NCBI GenBank assembly: GCA_021555075.1
Contig: JAKGBX010000001.1
Location: forward strand, 248,001 to 312,000
From: Rhodobacteraceae bacterium LMO-JJ12
GTDB taxonomy: Bacteria; Pseudomonadota; Alphaproteobacteria; Rhodobacterales; Rhodobacteraceae
Direction of reading: 5' to 3'
DNA length: 64,000 bases
The notes beneath the pieces were generated by a model. It did not search any database, had not been told where the DNA came from, and saw nothing but the letters and a program-made list of their open reading frames with translations. This document shows, piece by piece, positions 47,734-57,684 of the stretch. The position numbers were made by a program, and so were the translations under genes. Numbering within the stretch: position 1 is the stretch's first letter; each line of letters starts with the position of its first letter.

Positions 47734-49116
47734 TCAAAAACGCAGATCGAGCCCACCAGAATCGTGCGGCGCCGATGGCGCCTGCGCAATTGAAGTGGGA
47801 GAGTCATCCGGGTGAATGAGGGGCGGGGAATTGTCATCTGGCGAGGTGGGGGATGACCCGTTGCCACCGCGTTGAGGGTTTTTGAAGTCGAACTGAGGGT
47901 CGTCGTAGCCGAGGGCCTGGAACTCCTCGGCCAGCAGGTTGATGTGCCGACGCATCAGGTCGAGGGTTTCGCCGCGTTCTGCGACGATAGAGACCAGCAT
48001 TGTGCCTTCCCCCGGGGTCATGGTCAGGCGGACGTGCCCTAGTTCTTCCGGGTTGAGGCGGAGCACGACCTGACCGCCGGATTGCGCCGATGCGGCAGAG
48101 GAAATCTGTAGGGCAACATGACGGGCCAAGTCCGTGCGGCCAAAGGTTTGTGACGCAGAAAGCGTGCCGGTATGCCCCCCTGGCTCGCGAATTGAATGCG
48201 ACGTCGAAAGCGTAAATTCCTCAGTCACTTCAATGGCGGAATCGAGTGCTGCGCGCGGGCTGGGCTGGGAAAGTGGCGGGGGTATTGCAGCGCCGGAAGA
48301 GGACTGTGGCGCAACCGGCGCGGGCGGCTGTCTTTCGGTGCCGCTGGCAAGTTTGGGAGCGGGCGCGTCGGCCTGACTCTGCCGCGCACGTGCCTTGTCC
48401 GTATTTGACGCACCGAACCGCGAGAACTGCGATGGCACCATTGGTTCGGCCCGGAGTTGGGATGTCTGCGCCGTGGTTTGTGACTCGGGCGGTGTGACGA
48501 TCTGCGGGGTTTGGCGAATCGCGGATGGCTCATTCGATTGAATGGGTGTCGATGGGGTAAGTGCGGAACGATTTTCGGACGCTGGATTGTGACCTGTGGT
48601 TCGTATCTGCGCGGTCTGTGAAGCAGCGAACGCAGAGGTTTGCACGGCCTGTTCCCGGTTGCCCGGGGTGGTGGGCGCAGCAGCAGGTTGTGGCGTGCCG
48701 GAAATGTTGCCGGATTCGAGCACGATGCGCTGGGCCGGAACGGCGACGGGTTTGGCGTTCAGCGCTGCTTCTGTGCCTTTTGGGGAGGCCACGGGGACGA
48801 GTGGCGGCGCCGCGATTTCGCCAAGGTGTTGCGTGGTGTCTGTTGCGTCAGTGTACTGCTCTGACTCGGAACCCGACTCTTTTGCAATGCAGGAGGCCGA
48901 GGGTTCATCCTCGGCGGTCTCTTGCGTGATTGGCAATGCTTCGTCGTTTCTGATGTCCAGATCGGGTTGTTGCGCAAGGTTGCTCTGGCGCAGGCCGAGA
49001 AAAACATCCGCAAATGGCTGCGCGCGCTGACTATCGCCAGCGGCGTTTGTTGCTGGTTTGCCCGGCGTGCCATCCGCGCCGGGGTGGCGAAAGGCGTAGG
49101 TTGAAATGTCTGACAT
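47734..49116 (-). CDS. fliK: FliK-like flagellar hook-length control protein
   Basis: Hook-length ruler and export specificity switch. The long disordered N-terminal part is Pro/Gln/Ala/Thr-rich. The C-terminal Flg_hook domain has VVLRLNPEELGHVRLTMTP and DLMRRHINLLAEEFQALGYD. Length 460 fits. Low sequence conservation outside the C-terminus is usual for FliK. It is upstream of flgD and divergent from the flgJ-like gene. Confidence 0.88.
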   Translation of the reverse strand: MSDISTYAFRHPGADGTPGKPATNAAGDSQRAQPFADVFLGLRQSNLAQQPDLDIRNDEALPITQETAEDEPSASCIAKESGSESEQYTDATDTTQHLGEIAAPPLVPVASPKGTEAALNAKPVAVPAQRIVLESGNISGTPQPAAAPTTPGNREQAVQTSAFAASQTAQIRTTGHNPASENRSALTPSTPIQSNEPSAIRQTPQIVTPPESQTTAQTSQLRAEPMVPSQFSRFGASNTDKARARQSQADAPAPKLASGTERQPPAPVAPQSSSGAAIPPPLSQPSPRAALDSAIEVTEEFTLSTSHSIREPGGHTGTLSASQTFGRTDLARHVALQISSAASAQSGGQVVLRLNPEELGHVRLTMTPGEGTMLVSIVAERGETLDLMRRHINLLAEEFQALGYDDPQFDFKNPQRGGNGSSPTSPDDNSPPLIHPDDSPTSIAQAPSAPHDSGGLDLRF

Positions 49117-49165
49117 GGTTGCCTCGGGATTTCTTCCACAATGCGCTCACTATCCACGAGTTTGG

Positions 49166-49181
49166 TTACTGGTTCTTTACC
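49166..49181. promoter_or_regulatory. Degenerate CtrA-type box TTAC-N7-TTACC in the fliK/flgJ divergent region
   Basis: TTAC at 49166-49169 and TTACC at 49177-49181 with exact 7-base spacing. It has two mismatches to TTAA-N7-TTAAC. It lies between the divergent fliK-like and flgJ-like genes. Weak alone, but similar boxes precede flgE and motB. Confidence 0.28.
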
Positions 49182-49228
49182 GGTATCTGCGCAAATAGCG
49201 AAAAGTCCCCCAAATTGGAGGTATTCCT

Positions 49229-49570
49229 GTGACTGATCTTTCTCCATTGGCTGCGCCGCCAACGGCATCGCCCGTATCGCGCCCGGTCGCCCGATCGATG
49301 GATCAAAACAATGGTCGGGATCAGGCGCTGATGGACGCGGCCCAAAAACTGGAAGCCACCTTTTTATCGGAGATGTTGAAAGTTGCGGGCATGGGCAAGA
49401 CGCGCGACGCCTTTGGCGGTGGGGCAGGGGAAGACCAGTTCGCCTCGTTTCTGCGCCAGGCACAGGCAGAGGAAATGGTGAAAGCCGGGGGCATCGGTCT
49501 GGCCGAGTCGCTCTATCAGGCATTGAAGGAGAAAGCCGATGAATTCCACGACAACACAACACACGATTGA
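49229..49570 (+). CDS. flgJ: Flagellar rod-binding protein (FlgJ N-terminal domain only)
   Basis: Rod-capping chaperone. The domain is seen in KLEATFLSEMLKVAGMGKTR and FASFLRQAQAEEMVKAGGIG continuing to LAESLYQAL. Only the rod-binding half is present (113 residues); the muramidase half of enterobacterial FlgJ is absent, as is usual in alphaproteobacteria. GTG 49229 is supported by TTGGAGG 7 bases upstream. It overlaps the next gene by 32 bases. Confidence 0.9.
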   Translation: MTDLSPLAAPPTASPVSRPVARSMDQNNGRDQALMDAAQKLEATFLSEMLKVAGMGKTRDAFGGGAGEDQFASFLRQAQAEEMVKAGGIGLAESLYQALKEKADEFHDNTTHD

Positions 49571-49898
49571 AGCCCTCGATGCGCTGTTAGAGCGCGAACG
49601 CACGGCCCTGATGGAAGGGGATCTGAATTTTCTGGCTGGGCAATATGACGAGAAGAAAACCCTGATTGACAGATTGAACGATAACGGCGCGGCGGGTGCG
49701 GCAAAGCTGGAGCAATTGCAGGCCAAGGCGCTGCGCAATCAGGCACTTCTCAACAGGGCGCTGCAAGGGATTCGCAGCGTTGCCAACCGGATGAGCACGC
49801 TACAACGGATTCGCCAAACGCTTGATACTTATGATGAAACTGGCAAGCGCCGAGCAATCGAAGGCCAGACAGACCTTAAAATGGAAAAGCGCGCCTAG
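49539..49898 (+). CDS. FlgN-like flagellar export chaperone
   Basis: Probable chaperone for hook-filament junction proteins. It is an all-helical 119-residue protein: TIEALDALLERERTALMEGD, KKTLIDRLND, LRNQALLNRALQGIRSVANR, as in FlgN. Context supports it, as flgK and flgL are in the window. It overlaps the flgJ-like gene by 32 bases, indicating coupling. Identity beyond the helical pattern is weak. Confidence 0.7.
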   Translation: MNSTTTQHTIEALDALLERERTALMEGDLNFLAGQYDEKKTLIDRLNDNGAAGAAKLEQLQAKALRNQALLNRALQGIRSVANRMSTLQRIRQTLDTYDETGKRRAIEGQTDLKMEKRA

Positions 49899-50131
49899 GC
49901 GGGCTCCGTGCGGGACTGTGCAATTCGAATCAAATGCAGGCAATTTCGCATCACCGGTTTTAGGGTTTCATTAGGAGGAAATGGGCCAGGATGAGCCTGC
50001 ATTCGGATGATCTTTCGAATGGCGCTGCAAGGGCGTTGACCTTGCTGCACTTGTCAGAACGACTTTGGACCCGTCCGGCAAGTGGATGGGATGTGTAACG
50101 GGCGCAAAGCGCACAATGACCAAAGGATTAA

Positions 50132-50314
50132 ACCAAGATCTTGATCTTCTTGCCTTTTCTGATCATCGACTTGGTTGTTGCAGCGATCTTGATGTCGATG
50201 GGTATGATGATGGTGCCGCCTGCGATTGTCTCGTTGCCGTTCAAGCTGTCATTCTTCGTCATTGCGGATGGCTGGAGCCTGATTGCCGAAAGCCTGGTGC
50301 GCAGCTATTTCTGA
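50132..50314 (+). pseudogene. fliP: fliP remnant: C-terminal 60 codons only
   Basis: FliP is a core of the flagellar export gate, normally about 250 residues. Only its end is here: [20 protein letters not shown] followed by [21 protein letters not shown] and SLVRSYF, stop at 50312. Upstream in frame there is a TAA at 50129 and no start codon. Homology seems to begin abruptly near 50141. The other 190 residues are absent from the 233 bases between here and the flgN-like gene. It is a deletion remnant; an intact copy must exist elsewhere if the cell is flagellated. It borders the moxR module. Confidence 0.85.
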
Positions 50315-50336
50315 GATGGTGCCGACGTGGTCGGGT

Positions 50337-52388
50337 CTAGCGCCGCCCCTCACGAAGCCACGCCAAAAGGATGAAGCCCGCCACCAGCGCAAGGACGAGC
50401 CATTCCGGCAACAATCGGACCTGCGCAACGCCGACAGTGCGATAAGCGTTGCGCGGGGTCAGCCCAAGCCAACCGTTGCCAGCGGCCGGGCGGCCCGGGC
50501 GGACATGGCGCAGGTTTGGAATGCCATCGCTCAACACCTGCACACCGCCGCGCTTGGTTGCGATAAGCGGTGTGAGGATTGCCGCGTCGGCCACCGTTTC
50601 GATAAACTCGCGTGGCGCACTTGGGCCGAGCCCCACGACTGCCGACAAATCGCCGTTGGTGAGCCGGTAAAGGCCGACTTCCTCGCCGTCGAACCCAACT
50701 TCGAAACGGCCGGGTTCTGTCTCGGCAAGGGGAAGATCGGTTTGTTCGCCGGATGGCGGGGTGACGGTGACGGTGCCCGCGTTTTCTGACAGAGTGCGGC
50801 GGATGATGCGCATCGACTGGCCATTGGGTTCGGCCCACAATGCTTCTTCCTCCAGATCGGGCTCCTTCATCATCCAGTGCGCCAGGCGGCGGAGCAATTC
50901 GAGTTGAGGCCCGCCGCCCTCGAATCCGCGGCTCCAGAGCCAGGCGTGATCTGATGCCAGAAGCGCCACGCGCCCTTCGCCGACACGGTCGAGTATCAGC
51001 AACGGATTGCCTTCGATCCCGGACATGACCACATCGCCGGCTTCGGCCACAACTTCGATCTGGCGCATCCAACGGCCCCAATTTTCCAGGCCGTCCGCGG
51101 GTGTCAGGTCGGCGGTGACGGGATGGCGTTGACCAAGCTCGGTGACTTCGGGACGGTAACCCTGATCGATCACCCGAGCCGTTGGACTGGCGGGTACGAT
51201 CTGGGCAAGAGGTGAGCGATAGATGCTGTCGGCACTGGCAAAATCGGGCCCGGCGGCGATTAGAACCGCACCACCTTTTTCTGCATAGGAGCGCACGTTT
51301 TCCAGATAGACCGACGGAAGGATGCCGCGCCGCTTGTAACGGTCAAAAATGATCAGATCGAAATCCTCGATCTTTTCCAGAAACAACTCGCGTGTGGGAA
51401 AAGCGATGAGCGACAGCTCTCCTACGGGTACGCCATCCTGCTTTTCGGGCGGGCGCAGGATTGTAAAATGCACCAGATCAACCGAACTGTCGGATTTCAG
51501 AAGATTGCGCCAAGTGCGCCCGCCCGGGTGTGGTTCGCCCGAGACCAGAAGCACCCGCAACCGGTCACGCACGCCATTGATCTGCACGAGCGACGTATTG
51601 TTGCGCCCGGTCAGTTCCCCGTCCTCCGTCGGGACGGTGAATTGCAGAACGTTGCGCCCGCCATGAGGCAGCGAAACAGGCAACTCGATTGATTGACCAA
51701 CAGGCACCTGAAACACCATCGGTTCACCACCATCGACCGCGATTTCAAGTGCAGTAAAGCCCATGTCATTTGGCACCTGGCCCTGATCTTCGATACGCAG
51801 AGTCAGCGTGATTTCCTCGCCCAGAATCGCGTAAGCAGGGGCATTTTCGACTACAATGCGACGATCCCAGTCATCGGGATCGCCTGTAAGAAGAAGGTGT
51901 AGCGGCGCGGGCAGTTCGGGTGCGTTGTCGATGTCGTGGATCCGGCCATCACTGATCAGAAACAGGCCGGAAATGCGTGCATGGGGTTGTTCCGCCAGCA
52001 CATTTGAGAGCGCGGCCATCGCCAATGTGCCTGTGTCCTCGGGCCCGTCGGTGATGTTGATGCGATGCAGTCTGGTATTGGGCATGGCGTTGATCCGCGC
52101 GGCAATTTGTGCGGCGGCTTCTTCGGTGCGAACTGTGCGATCCGACAGCTTTTGGCTGATGGATTGATCGACCACCATGATGGCGATGTCGGGTAGAGCG
52201 TCGCGTTCTTCCTGCTGCCATACCGGGCCGGTCAGCGCACACAGCACGAGCAACGCTGCGAGAGCGCGCAGCGCCCAGCCCGAAAGCCCGCGCCAAAGTG
52301 CAAATCCGGTTGCCGCCAGCGCAAGCACCAAAAGCGCACCAATCACCGGCCAGGGCAAAAGTGGATCAAAAAGGAGGGTGGCCGTCAT
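50337..52388 (-). CDS. Membrane protein with GATase-like/VWA-like domain in MoxR operon
   Basis: Unnamed 683-residue protein, last gene of the moxR operon. Two N-terminal membrane segments (about 12-30 and 35-52) are followed by a domain resembling von Willebrand A (IAIMVVDQSISQKLS). A later region (LLVSGEPHPGGRTWRN, LIIFDRYKRRGILP) resembles the class I amidotransferase fold without a visible catalytic Cys. A C-terminal membrane segment is LVLALVAGFILLAWL. It overlaps the upstream gene by 4 bases. Function is unknown; envelope stress or assembly is suggested by the operon. Confidence 0.8.
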   Translation of the reverse strand: MTATLLFDPLLPWPVIGALLVLALAATGFALWRGLSGWALRALAALLVLCALTGPVWQQEERDALPDIAIMVVDQSISQKLSDRTVRTEEAAAQIAARINAMPNTRLHRINITDGPEDTGTLAMAALSNVLAEQPHARISGLFLISDGRIHDIDNAPELPAPLHLLLTGDPDDWDRRIVVENAPAYAILGEEITLTLRIEDQGQVPNDMGFTALEIAVDGGEPMVFQVPVGQSIELPVSLPHGGRNVLQFTVPTEDGELTGRNNTSLVQINGVRDRLRVLLVSGEPHPGGRTWRNLLKSDSSVDLVHFTILRPPEKQDGVPVGELSLIAFPTRELFLEKIEDFDLIIFDRYKRRGILPSVYLENVRSYAEKGGAVLIAAGPDFASADSIYRSPLAQIVPASPTARVIDQGYRPEVTELGQRHPVTADLTPADGLENWGRWMRQIEVVAEAGDVVMSGIEGNPLLILDRVGEGRVALLASDHAWLWSRGFEGGGPQLELLRRLAHWMMKEPDLEEEALWAEPNGQSMRIIRRTLSENAGTVTVTPPSGEQTDLPLAETEPGRFEVGFDGEEVGLYRLTNGDLSAVVGLGPSAPREFIETVADAAILTPLIATKRGGVQVLSDGIPNLRHVRPGRPAAGNGWLGLTPRNAYRTVGVAQVRLLPEWLVLALVAGFILLAWLREGRR

Positions 52389-55129
52389 TGCCCCAATCTC
52401 TCCAGAAGCGCCGGTACATGCACCTGATCGGATTTGTAATTTCCGGTCAGCACATGCATGACGAGGTTGACGCCGAAGCGATAGGCCATTTCGCGCTGGC
52501 GTTCCCCGGCAAGCCCCCGCCCGACCGGAAAGAGGTTGTTGCCGCGTTCATCCATCGCCCAGGCCGCGGCCCAGTCGTTGCCGCCAATAATGATCGGGGT
52601 AACATTATCATTGAGGTTTCGGAACGGCATGCCATCAACCTGTTCGGCATCCGCCGGAGCAGCTTCGACCCAGACATCGCGGCCGTTGTAGCGCCCCGGA
52701 AACTCCTGAAGGAGGTAGAAGGCGCGGGTCAGAACATGATCAGACGGCACGGGTTCAATCGCCGGAATGTCCAACGGGGCGGCCAGTTGTTGCAGTTTGC
52801 GACCGTTCGGGCTTGCCGTGCCGAACCCGGCGATGTCGGCGTCGCGCGTATCAAAGAGGATCATACCACCCGAGCGCATAAAGCGGTTGAGTTTGTCATA
52901 GGCCGCCGCCGAAGGGCGTGGCTGATCCGGGGTGACAGGCCAGTAAAGCAAAGGAAAGAACGACAGTTCATCCGTCTCGAGATTGACCCCCATCGGCGTT
53001 GCGGGTTCAATTGAACTGCGAAAAAACAAGGTTTCCGAAAGCCCCAGAAGGCCGGCATAGGCAGTTTCATCGATTTGTCGATTTCCGGTGATCACATGCG
53101 CCAGAACCACTTCCGAGGTGGCTTCAATGGCTCTGATGTCATCTGCGTGGGCGTCCCAGGGCAAGGTGAACAACGCGCAGGTGATCACGGCAACGCGCGC
53201 GGCAATGAGGCGCCCGGACAAGGCCAGCGAGGCAAAAACATCCAGAGACAGAAGCCCAAGTGCCAGGGCAAGCAACCAACCGCCTAGCGGGATTTCCTTG
53301 GCGGTTGTGAAGCCGTTGATGGTTGTCCCTGCGGGCCATAGCGCGGGTTTCAGGGTTTCGCCCTGTTGCAATACATTGCGGGCTATCTGTCGATTGATCC
53401 CCGCATAAACGCCGGGTTGCAACGTGGGCCCGATCGGTGCATCGGCCAATGCCTCACCGGGAACGCCCGGCAAAGCGGCGCCGTCCTTGAGCGCGCCAAA
53501 GCCGTCCAGCACTTTGAGCGGGTTCCAGATCGTGCCAGCCAGTTCGTCAGCCGTCGGGGCGGCGGAAGTTGTTGAAACCGAAAGCCGTTCGAGCATTTCC
53601 ACGAAGAGGCCGGATAGCGGAAGAGAGGACCATTCAGCGTTGGCGGTTACATGAAACAGCACCACCTGCCCTGCGCCGAGTTTCTTGCGCGTGACCAGTG
53701 GCGTGCCATCGCTGAGTGTTGCGATTACGCGATCGGCGAGTGCGGGGTCGGGTTGCGCAAGAACTTGTGCCGTGATGCGCACGTCCTCGGGCACGTTCAA
53801 GCCGAAAAATGGTGAATCCTTGTCGAATGGCGCCAGAGTTTTCGGCGCGCCCCAGCTCATCGCGCCACCTACGGTGCGCCCGCCAGCGCGCAAACGCACC
53901 GGCATCAAGGGGTGTTCGTCACTGCGGCTGATTTCGCTTGCAGCCATCCGCGGACCGGCAAACCGCAAAAGCAGGCCGCCCTGTTCCACCCATTCGAGCA
54001 GCGCAGTTTGCTCTGCATCGGAAATCCTGGCGATATCGGCCAGAACAACTACGTCGGGGTTGGCCGGCAGGGTGTCGGGAATTGCACCCTCGATCAGATC
54101 AGCGGAGGGCGAAAGCGCCTGCCGCAGATAGTGCAGCGGTGACAGCAATTCGAGACCTTCGCGGTTTTCGCGCCCCGCAATCAGAGCAATCTCGCGGCGT
54201 CGCAGGCTGTCATCGGTAAGCACAATCGTTCCAGCGCCTTGCGCGCCCTTGATCTGAAACCGCGAGATCCGGCTACGCAATTCGGCAGGCAGAGCCATCT
54301 CGCCTTCAACAGTGGCCGCTCCGGCGGGTAGGGTGAGGGGCAATTCAGACAGCACCCGTTCGGCGCCTGCGGGGTCTTTTCCGACAGCCTGCACCACAAG
54401 CGACTGTTCGCTTGCCGTCAGTTCGCGCCGGGCCGTGATCTGCACGGCGCCTTCTGAAAACCGTGCGGGTTCAAGCGCAAGCGTAGGGTTGCCGGATTGA
54501 AAGATGGAAACCGGGCCGAGTGCGTTCAGCCGGGTCAGCAACTCTGTTCGCCCCTCGCGTTCAAGCCCGTCGGAGAACCAGATCGTTTCGATCGGGCCGC
54601 TATCGGCCAGCGCAACGGTCAGGTCTTGCATGGCGTCTTTCGTCGGTGCCCAGGCGTTTGGGGCGATCCCTGCCAGCCGGGCTTCCCACGTCGCGGCGGC
54701 CTGGAATATTGGTGCTTCCGGTTGGCCCAGAACCGTTATGGCGACGGTTCGTCCATCGCGCCCTGCATTGGCCAGCGTGCGCTCGATCATGGTGATCCTC
54801 TCGGGCCAGTTGCGTGCGCTGGCCCAACTGGCATCCATAACGATCAACACCGGATCGTTCGAGCGCGCGCCGGTGTCAGTTGGGTTCAGCACAGGTCCGG
54901 CTAAACCGAGAATGACAGCGGCCACGGCCAGCATCCGCAATAGCAGCAACCACCAAGGTGTGCGATCCGACACGCTGTCGTCGTCTTGCAGTCCAAGCAG
55001 CAGCACGACGCCGGGAAAGCGGCGGCGGATCGGCGCGGGCGGGATGGCGCGCAGAAGGATCCACAAGATCGGGAGCGCCACAAGTGCCAGCAGTAGCCAT
55101 GGGCTGGTAAATGCAATGGGGCCGAGCAT
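52385..55129 (-). CDS. BatA-like membrane protein with C-terminal DUF4159
   Basis: Large 914-residue inner-membrane protein. The start is ATG 55129 (MLGPIAFTSPWLLL), where the stop of the DUF58 gene overlaps by one base; the longer frame is rejected. The N-terminal BatA-type two-helix segment (PWLLLALVALPILWILLRAI) is followed by a VWA-like domain (PVLIVMDASWASARN). The C-terminal DUF4159 region contains YWPVTPDQPRPS and FMRSGGMILFDTRDADIAG. Together with MoxR and DUF58 it forms the conserved MoxR-AAA/VWA system. Its task is unknown. Confidence 0.87.
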   Translation of the reverse strand: MLGPIAFTSPWLLLALVALPILWILLRAIPPAPIRRRFPGVVLLLGLQDDDSVSDRTPWWLLLLRMLAVAAVILGLAGPVLNPTDTGARSNDPVLIVMDASWASARNWPERITMIERTLANAGRDGRTVAITVLGQPEAPIFQAAATWEARLAGIAPNAWAPTKDAMQDLTVALADSGPIETIWFSDGLEREGRTELLTRLNALGPVSIFQSGNPTLALEPARFSEGAVQITARRELTASEQSLVVQAVGKDPAGAERVLSELPLTLPAGAATVEGEMALPAELRSRISRFQIKGAQGAGTIVLTDDSLRRREIALIAGRENREGLELLSPLHYLRQALSPSADLIEGAIPDTLPANPDVVVLADIARISDAEQTALLEWVEQGGLLLRFAGPRMAASEISRSDEHPLMPVRLRAGGRTVGGAMSWGAPKTLAPFDKDSPFFGLNVPEDVRITAQVLAQPDPALADRVIATLSDGTPLVTRKKLGAGQVVLFHVTANAEWSSLPLSGLFVEMLERLSVSTTSAAPTADELAGTIWNPLKVLDGFGALKDGAALPGVPGEALADAPIGPTLQPGVYAGINRQIARNVLQQGETLKPALWPAGTTINGFTTAKEIPLGGWLLALALGLLSLDVFASLALSGRLIAARVAVITCALFTLPWDAHADDIRAIEATSEVVLAHVITGNRQIDETAYAGLLGLSETLFFRSSIEPATPMGVNLETDELSFFPLLYWPVTPDQPRPSAAAYDKLNRFMRSGGMILFDTRDADIAGFGTASPNGRKLQQLAAPLDIPAIEPVPSDHVLTRAFYLLQEFPGRYNGRDVWVEAAPADAEQVDGMPFRNLNDNVTPIIIGGNDWAAAWAMDERGNNLFPVGRGLAGERQREMAYRFGVNLVMHVLTGNYKSDQVHVPALLERLGQ

Positions 55130-56007
55130 TATGCAGTGCCCCCTTCGAGCGCGCGAAACAGCCAGAGCAGCGTGGCAGAGGCGCTGGTGTTGGTGTGGTG
55201 ACATTGATAGCGCCAGCCGGCGGCGGCGCAAAGAGCAGTCAATTCGGCTTTGCGCTTGGCTAACCGTTCAAGATACCGCTCTCTAAGGTCATCCGCTTTG
55301 AGCGTTTCATGTGCAATTGATCCGCCAACGCTCTGAAAGATCGTGCGGCCCCGATAGGGAAAAGATTCTTCACTGGGGTCGAGTATCTGAAGAAGCACGC
55401 CACGCACGCCCGCGTCCGAGGCCGTGGTCAGAGCCGCAGTGATGTCAGTGGTGTTTGTCAAGAAGTCCGAGATGAAGACTGCGCGGGCATGGGGCGGCAT
55501 ACCGCGTGCCTTTGGGGTGGCATATTCGGCTGTTTCGTCTTGGGAGAGGAGATCAGCCAGCCGCAGTATTTGTGGCTCCCCACTGCGCGGCACAAGAGCA
55601 CCGTCAACCATCCCGACGCGTTCGCCCGCGCGGATCAAAAGTATCGAAACGGCCAGCGCCAGAACCCGGGCGCGATCGGCTTTTTGTGGAAGGTCGGATG
55701 CGCTGGCAAACCGCATCGAACTGGTCTGATCGACCCAAAGGAGGACGCTTTGGGCGATCAACCATTCCTTTTCACGCACAAATTGGACATCGGATTTGGC
55801 AGACCGACGCCAATCAATCATGCGGCGGGAATCGCCCGGTTGCATCGGACGGTACTGCCAGAAATCGTCACCCATTCCGGCCCGCCGACGGCTGTGTTCT
55901 CCCAACAGAACTGTCGAAGCCAGATGTTGCGCCCGCGCCAACAAGGGCGGAAAGCGTGCGGCCTCCTCCTCGGCGCGTTCGCGCAAATGACGCGGTGTTT
56001 GGCTCAC
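55129..56007 (-). CDS. DUF58 domain protein
   Basis: MoxR-associated protein of 292 residues. The DUF58 signature is QPGDSRRMIDWRRSAKSD, followed by LLWVDQTSSM, a divergent MIDAS-like start of a VWA fold (D-x-T-S-S). It overlaps the moxR gene by 4 bases and the downstream gene by 1. MoxR ATPases are thought to act as chaperones for such partners. Confidence 0.9.
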   Translation of the reverse strand: MSQTPRHLRERAEEEAARFPPLLARAQHLASTVLLGEHSRRRAGMGDDFWQYRPMQPGDSRRMIDWRRSAKSDVQFVREKEWLIAQSVLLWVDQTSSMRFASASDLPQKADRARVLALAVSILLIRAGERVGMVDGALVPRSGEPQILRLADLLSQDETAEYATPKARGMPPHARAVFISDFLTNTTDITAALTTASDAGVRGVLLQILDPSEESFPYRGRTIFQSVGGSIAHETLKADDLRERYLERLAKRKAELTALCAAAGWRYQCHHTNTSASATLLWLFRALEGGTA

Positions 56008-57011
56008 GCTGCCGCCTCTCGCATCAGGATTGCGCGGGTCGTAGCGTCAATTAGCTCGGCCAAGCTTTCGCCGCGGGCGCGGGCGGCAAAGTTGAGCGCC
56101 ATCCGGTGGATCAGAACCGGGCGCGCCATGGCGATGATGTCATCTGTGTCCGGTGCCAGTCGGCCTTGGATCAATGCCCGCGCCCGGACGGTCAGCATCA
56201 GGGCTTGTGCCGCGCGCGGACCGGGGCCCCAAGCGACCGATTGGCGCACAGTCTCGCTCGAAGTCGGGTCTTGCGGGCGGAAGGCGCGCACCAGATCGAG
56301 GATCTGTTCGGCCACCGCGTCTCCCACGGGCATCCGGCGAAGAAGGGATTGCGAAGCCACCAGCTCTTCTGCGGTGAATACGCTGTGTGCCTCATCCTCT
56401 TCCAGGCCGGTGGTCGCGATGAGAATTTCTTTCTCGGTAGCACGATCCGGGTAGGTCACGTCGATCTGGACAAGAAACCGGTCAAGCTGGGCCTCGGGCA
56501 AGGGATATGTGCCCTCCTGTTCGATCGGGTTCTGCGTGGCAAGAACATGAAACGGGGCGTCTAGCGCACGGTCTTTGCCTGCTACAGTGACTTGGCGCTC
56601 CTGCATGGCCTGAAGCAGTGCCGATTGCGTGCGGGGGCTGGCGCGGTTGATTTCATCTGCCATCAGGATCTGACAGAAGATCGGACCGGGGATAAATTTG
56701 AACGCCCGGCTGCCATCGGCGCCAGTTTCAAGCACTTCGGACCCAAGAATGTCGGCAGGCATCAGATCGGGCGTAAACTGGATTCGGTTGCCATCAAGCC
56801 CCATGACCGTGCCGAGAGTTTCGACAAGACGGGTTTTTCCCAGCCCCGGCAGGCCGACAAGCAGAGCGTGACCACCGCAAAGCAGGGCCGAAACCGCCAG
56901 GTCAACGACCTGTTCCTGTCCGATGAAACGACGGGTGATCGAGGCTTTGGCCTGCGCCAGCTTGCCTTCCAACGCTTTGATCCCGGTCACCAGATCCGAA
57001 TCTTCGGTCAT
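56004..57011 (-). CDS. MoxR-family AAA+ ATPase
   Basis: ATPase that remodels or inserts cofactors in partner proteins. Walker A is [12 protein letters not shown], Walker [21 protein letters not shown], sensor [24 protein letters not shown] 57011 ([10 protein letters not shown]) preceded by AAAGGAG gives 335 residues. It is the first gene of a four-gene operon with DUF58, DUF4159 and the GATase-like gene, all overlapping. It is divergent from the DUF1285 gene. Confidence 0.95.
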   Translation of the reverse strand: MTEDSDLVTGIKALEGKLAQAKASITRRFIGQEQVVDLAVSALLCGGHALLVGLPGLGKTRLVETLGTVMGLDGNRIQFTPDLMPADILGSEVLETGADGSRAFKFIPGPIFCQILMADEINRASPRTQSALLQAMQERQVTVAGKDRALDAPFHVLATQNPIEQEGTYPLPEAQLDRFLVQIDVTYPDRATEKEILIATTGLEEDEAHSVFTAEELVASQSLLRRMPVGDAVAEQILDLVRAFRPQDPTSSETVRQSVAWGPGPRAAQALMLTVRARALIQGRLAPDTDDIIAMARPVLIHRMALNFAARARGESLAELIDATTRAILMREAAA

Positions 57012-57079
57012 GGCAAAACTCCTTTTTTTGCGATAGGCTTGTGGCGAGTGTAGCGCGGCTGATGGGAATGGCAAAAGCT

Positions 57080-57670
57080 ATGAGCGGACAAATGAACGTG
57101 AAGCCATCGGCTGAAGGCATCGCTGCTTCGGTCAAAGCCGCGACCAAAGGCAAGGGTCTGCCGCCGGTTCATCTGTGGAATCCACCCTTTTGTGGTGATT
57201 TGGACATGCGAATCGCGCGGGATGGCACCTGGTTCTATCTTGGAACGCCGATTGGACGGGCTCCACTCGTGCGATTGTTTTCCACTATCTTGCGCCGGGA
57301 TGGGGATGACTATTTTTTGGTCACACCGGTGGAAAAGGTGGGCATCACCGTTGATGATGCGCCTTTCGTGGCCGTGGACTTTGAGCGCCATGGCGAAGAT
57401 GAAGCACAGGTTTTGGTCTTTGAGACCAATGTTGGCGACAAGGTTGCGGCGGGGCCGCAAGCGCCAATTCGCGTGGAACGCGACCCAGAAACCGGCGAAC
57501 CATCGCCCTATGTTCTGGTCCGGGCCAATCTTGAGGCGTTGATTGACCGCAAGAGTTTCTACCGGCTGGTCGAAATTGGCGGCCATGAAGAGGTAGATGG
57601 CGAGCGCTGGTTTGGAATCCGCTCCGGCGGCGCATTCTTCCCCGTTATCCCTTCAAGTGAGTTGTCCTAG
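57080..57670 (+). CDS. DUF1285 family protein
   Basis: Conserved proteobacterial protein of 196 residues with unknown function. [34 protein letters not shown] and [14 protein letters not shown] are the family core. Several in-frame ATGs (57062, 57068, 57080, 57092) are possible and none has a strong ribosome site; 57080 is a compromise. It is divergent from moxR and convergent with flgI. Confidence 0.85.
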   Translation: MSGQMNVKPSAEGIAASVKAATKGKGLPPVHLWNPPFCGDLDMRIARDGTWFYLGTPIGRAPLVRLFSTILRRDGDDYFLVTPVEKVGITVDDAPFVAVDFERHGEDEAQVLVFETNVGDKVAAGPQAPIRVERDPETGEPSPYVLVRANLEALIDRKSFYRLVEIGGHEEVDGERWFGIRSGGAFFPVIPSSELS

Positions 57671-57684
57671 ACGCGGCTTCGCAT

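Noticed and set aside
49991-50098. 35-codon open frame upstream of the fliP remnant
   Set aside because: Has an ATG but no recognisable similarity and could be random; it is not the missing N-terminus of fliP.
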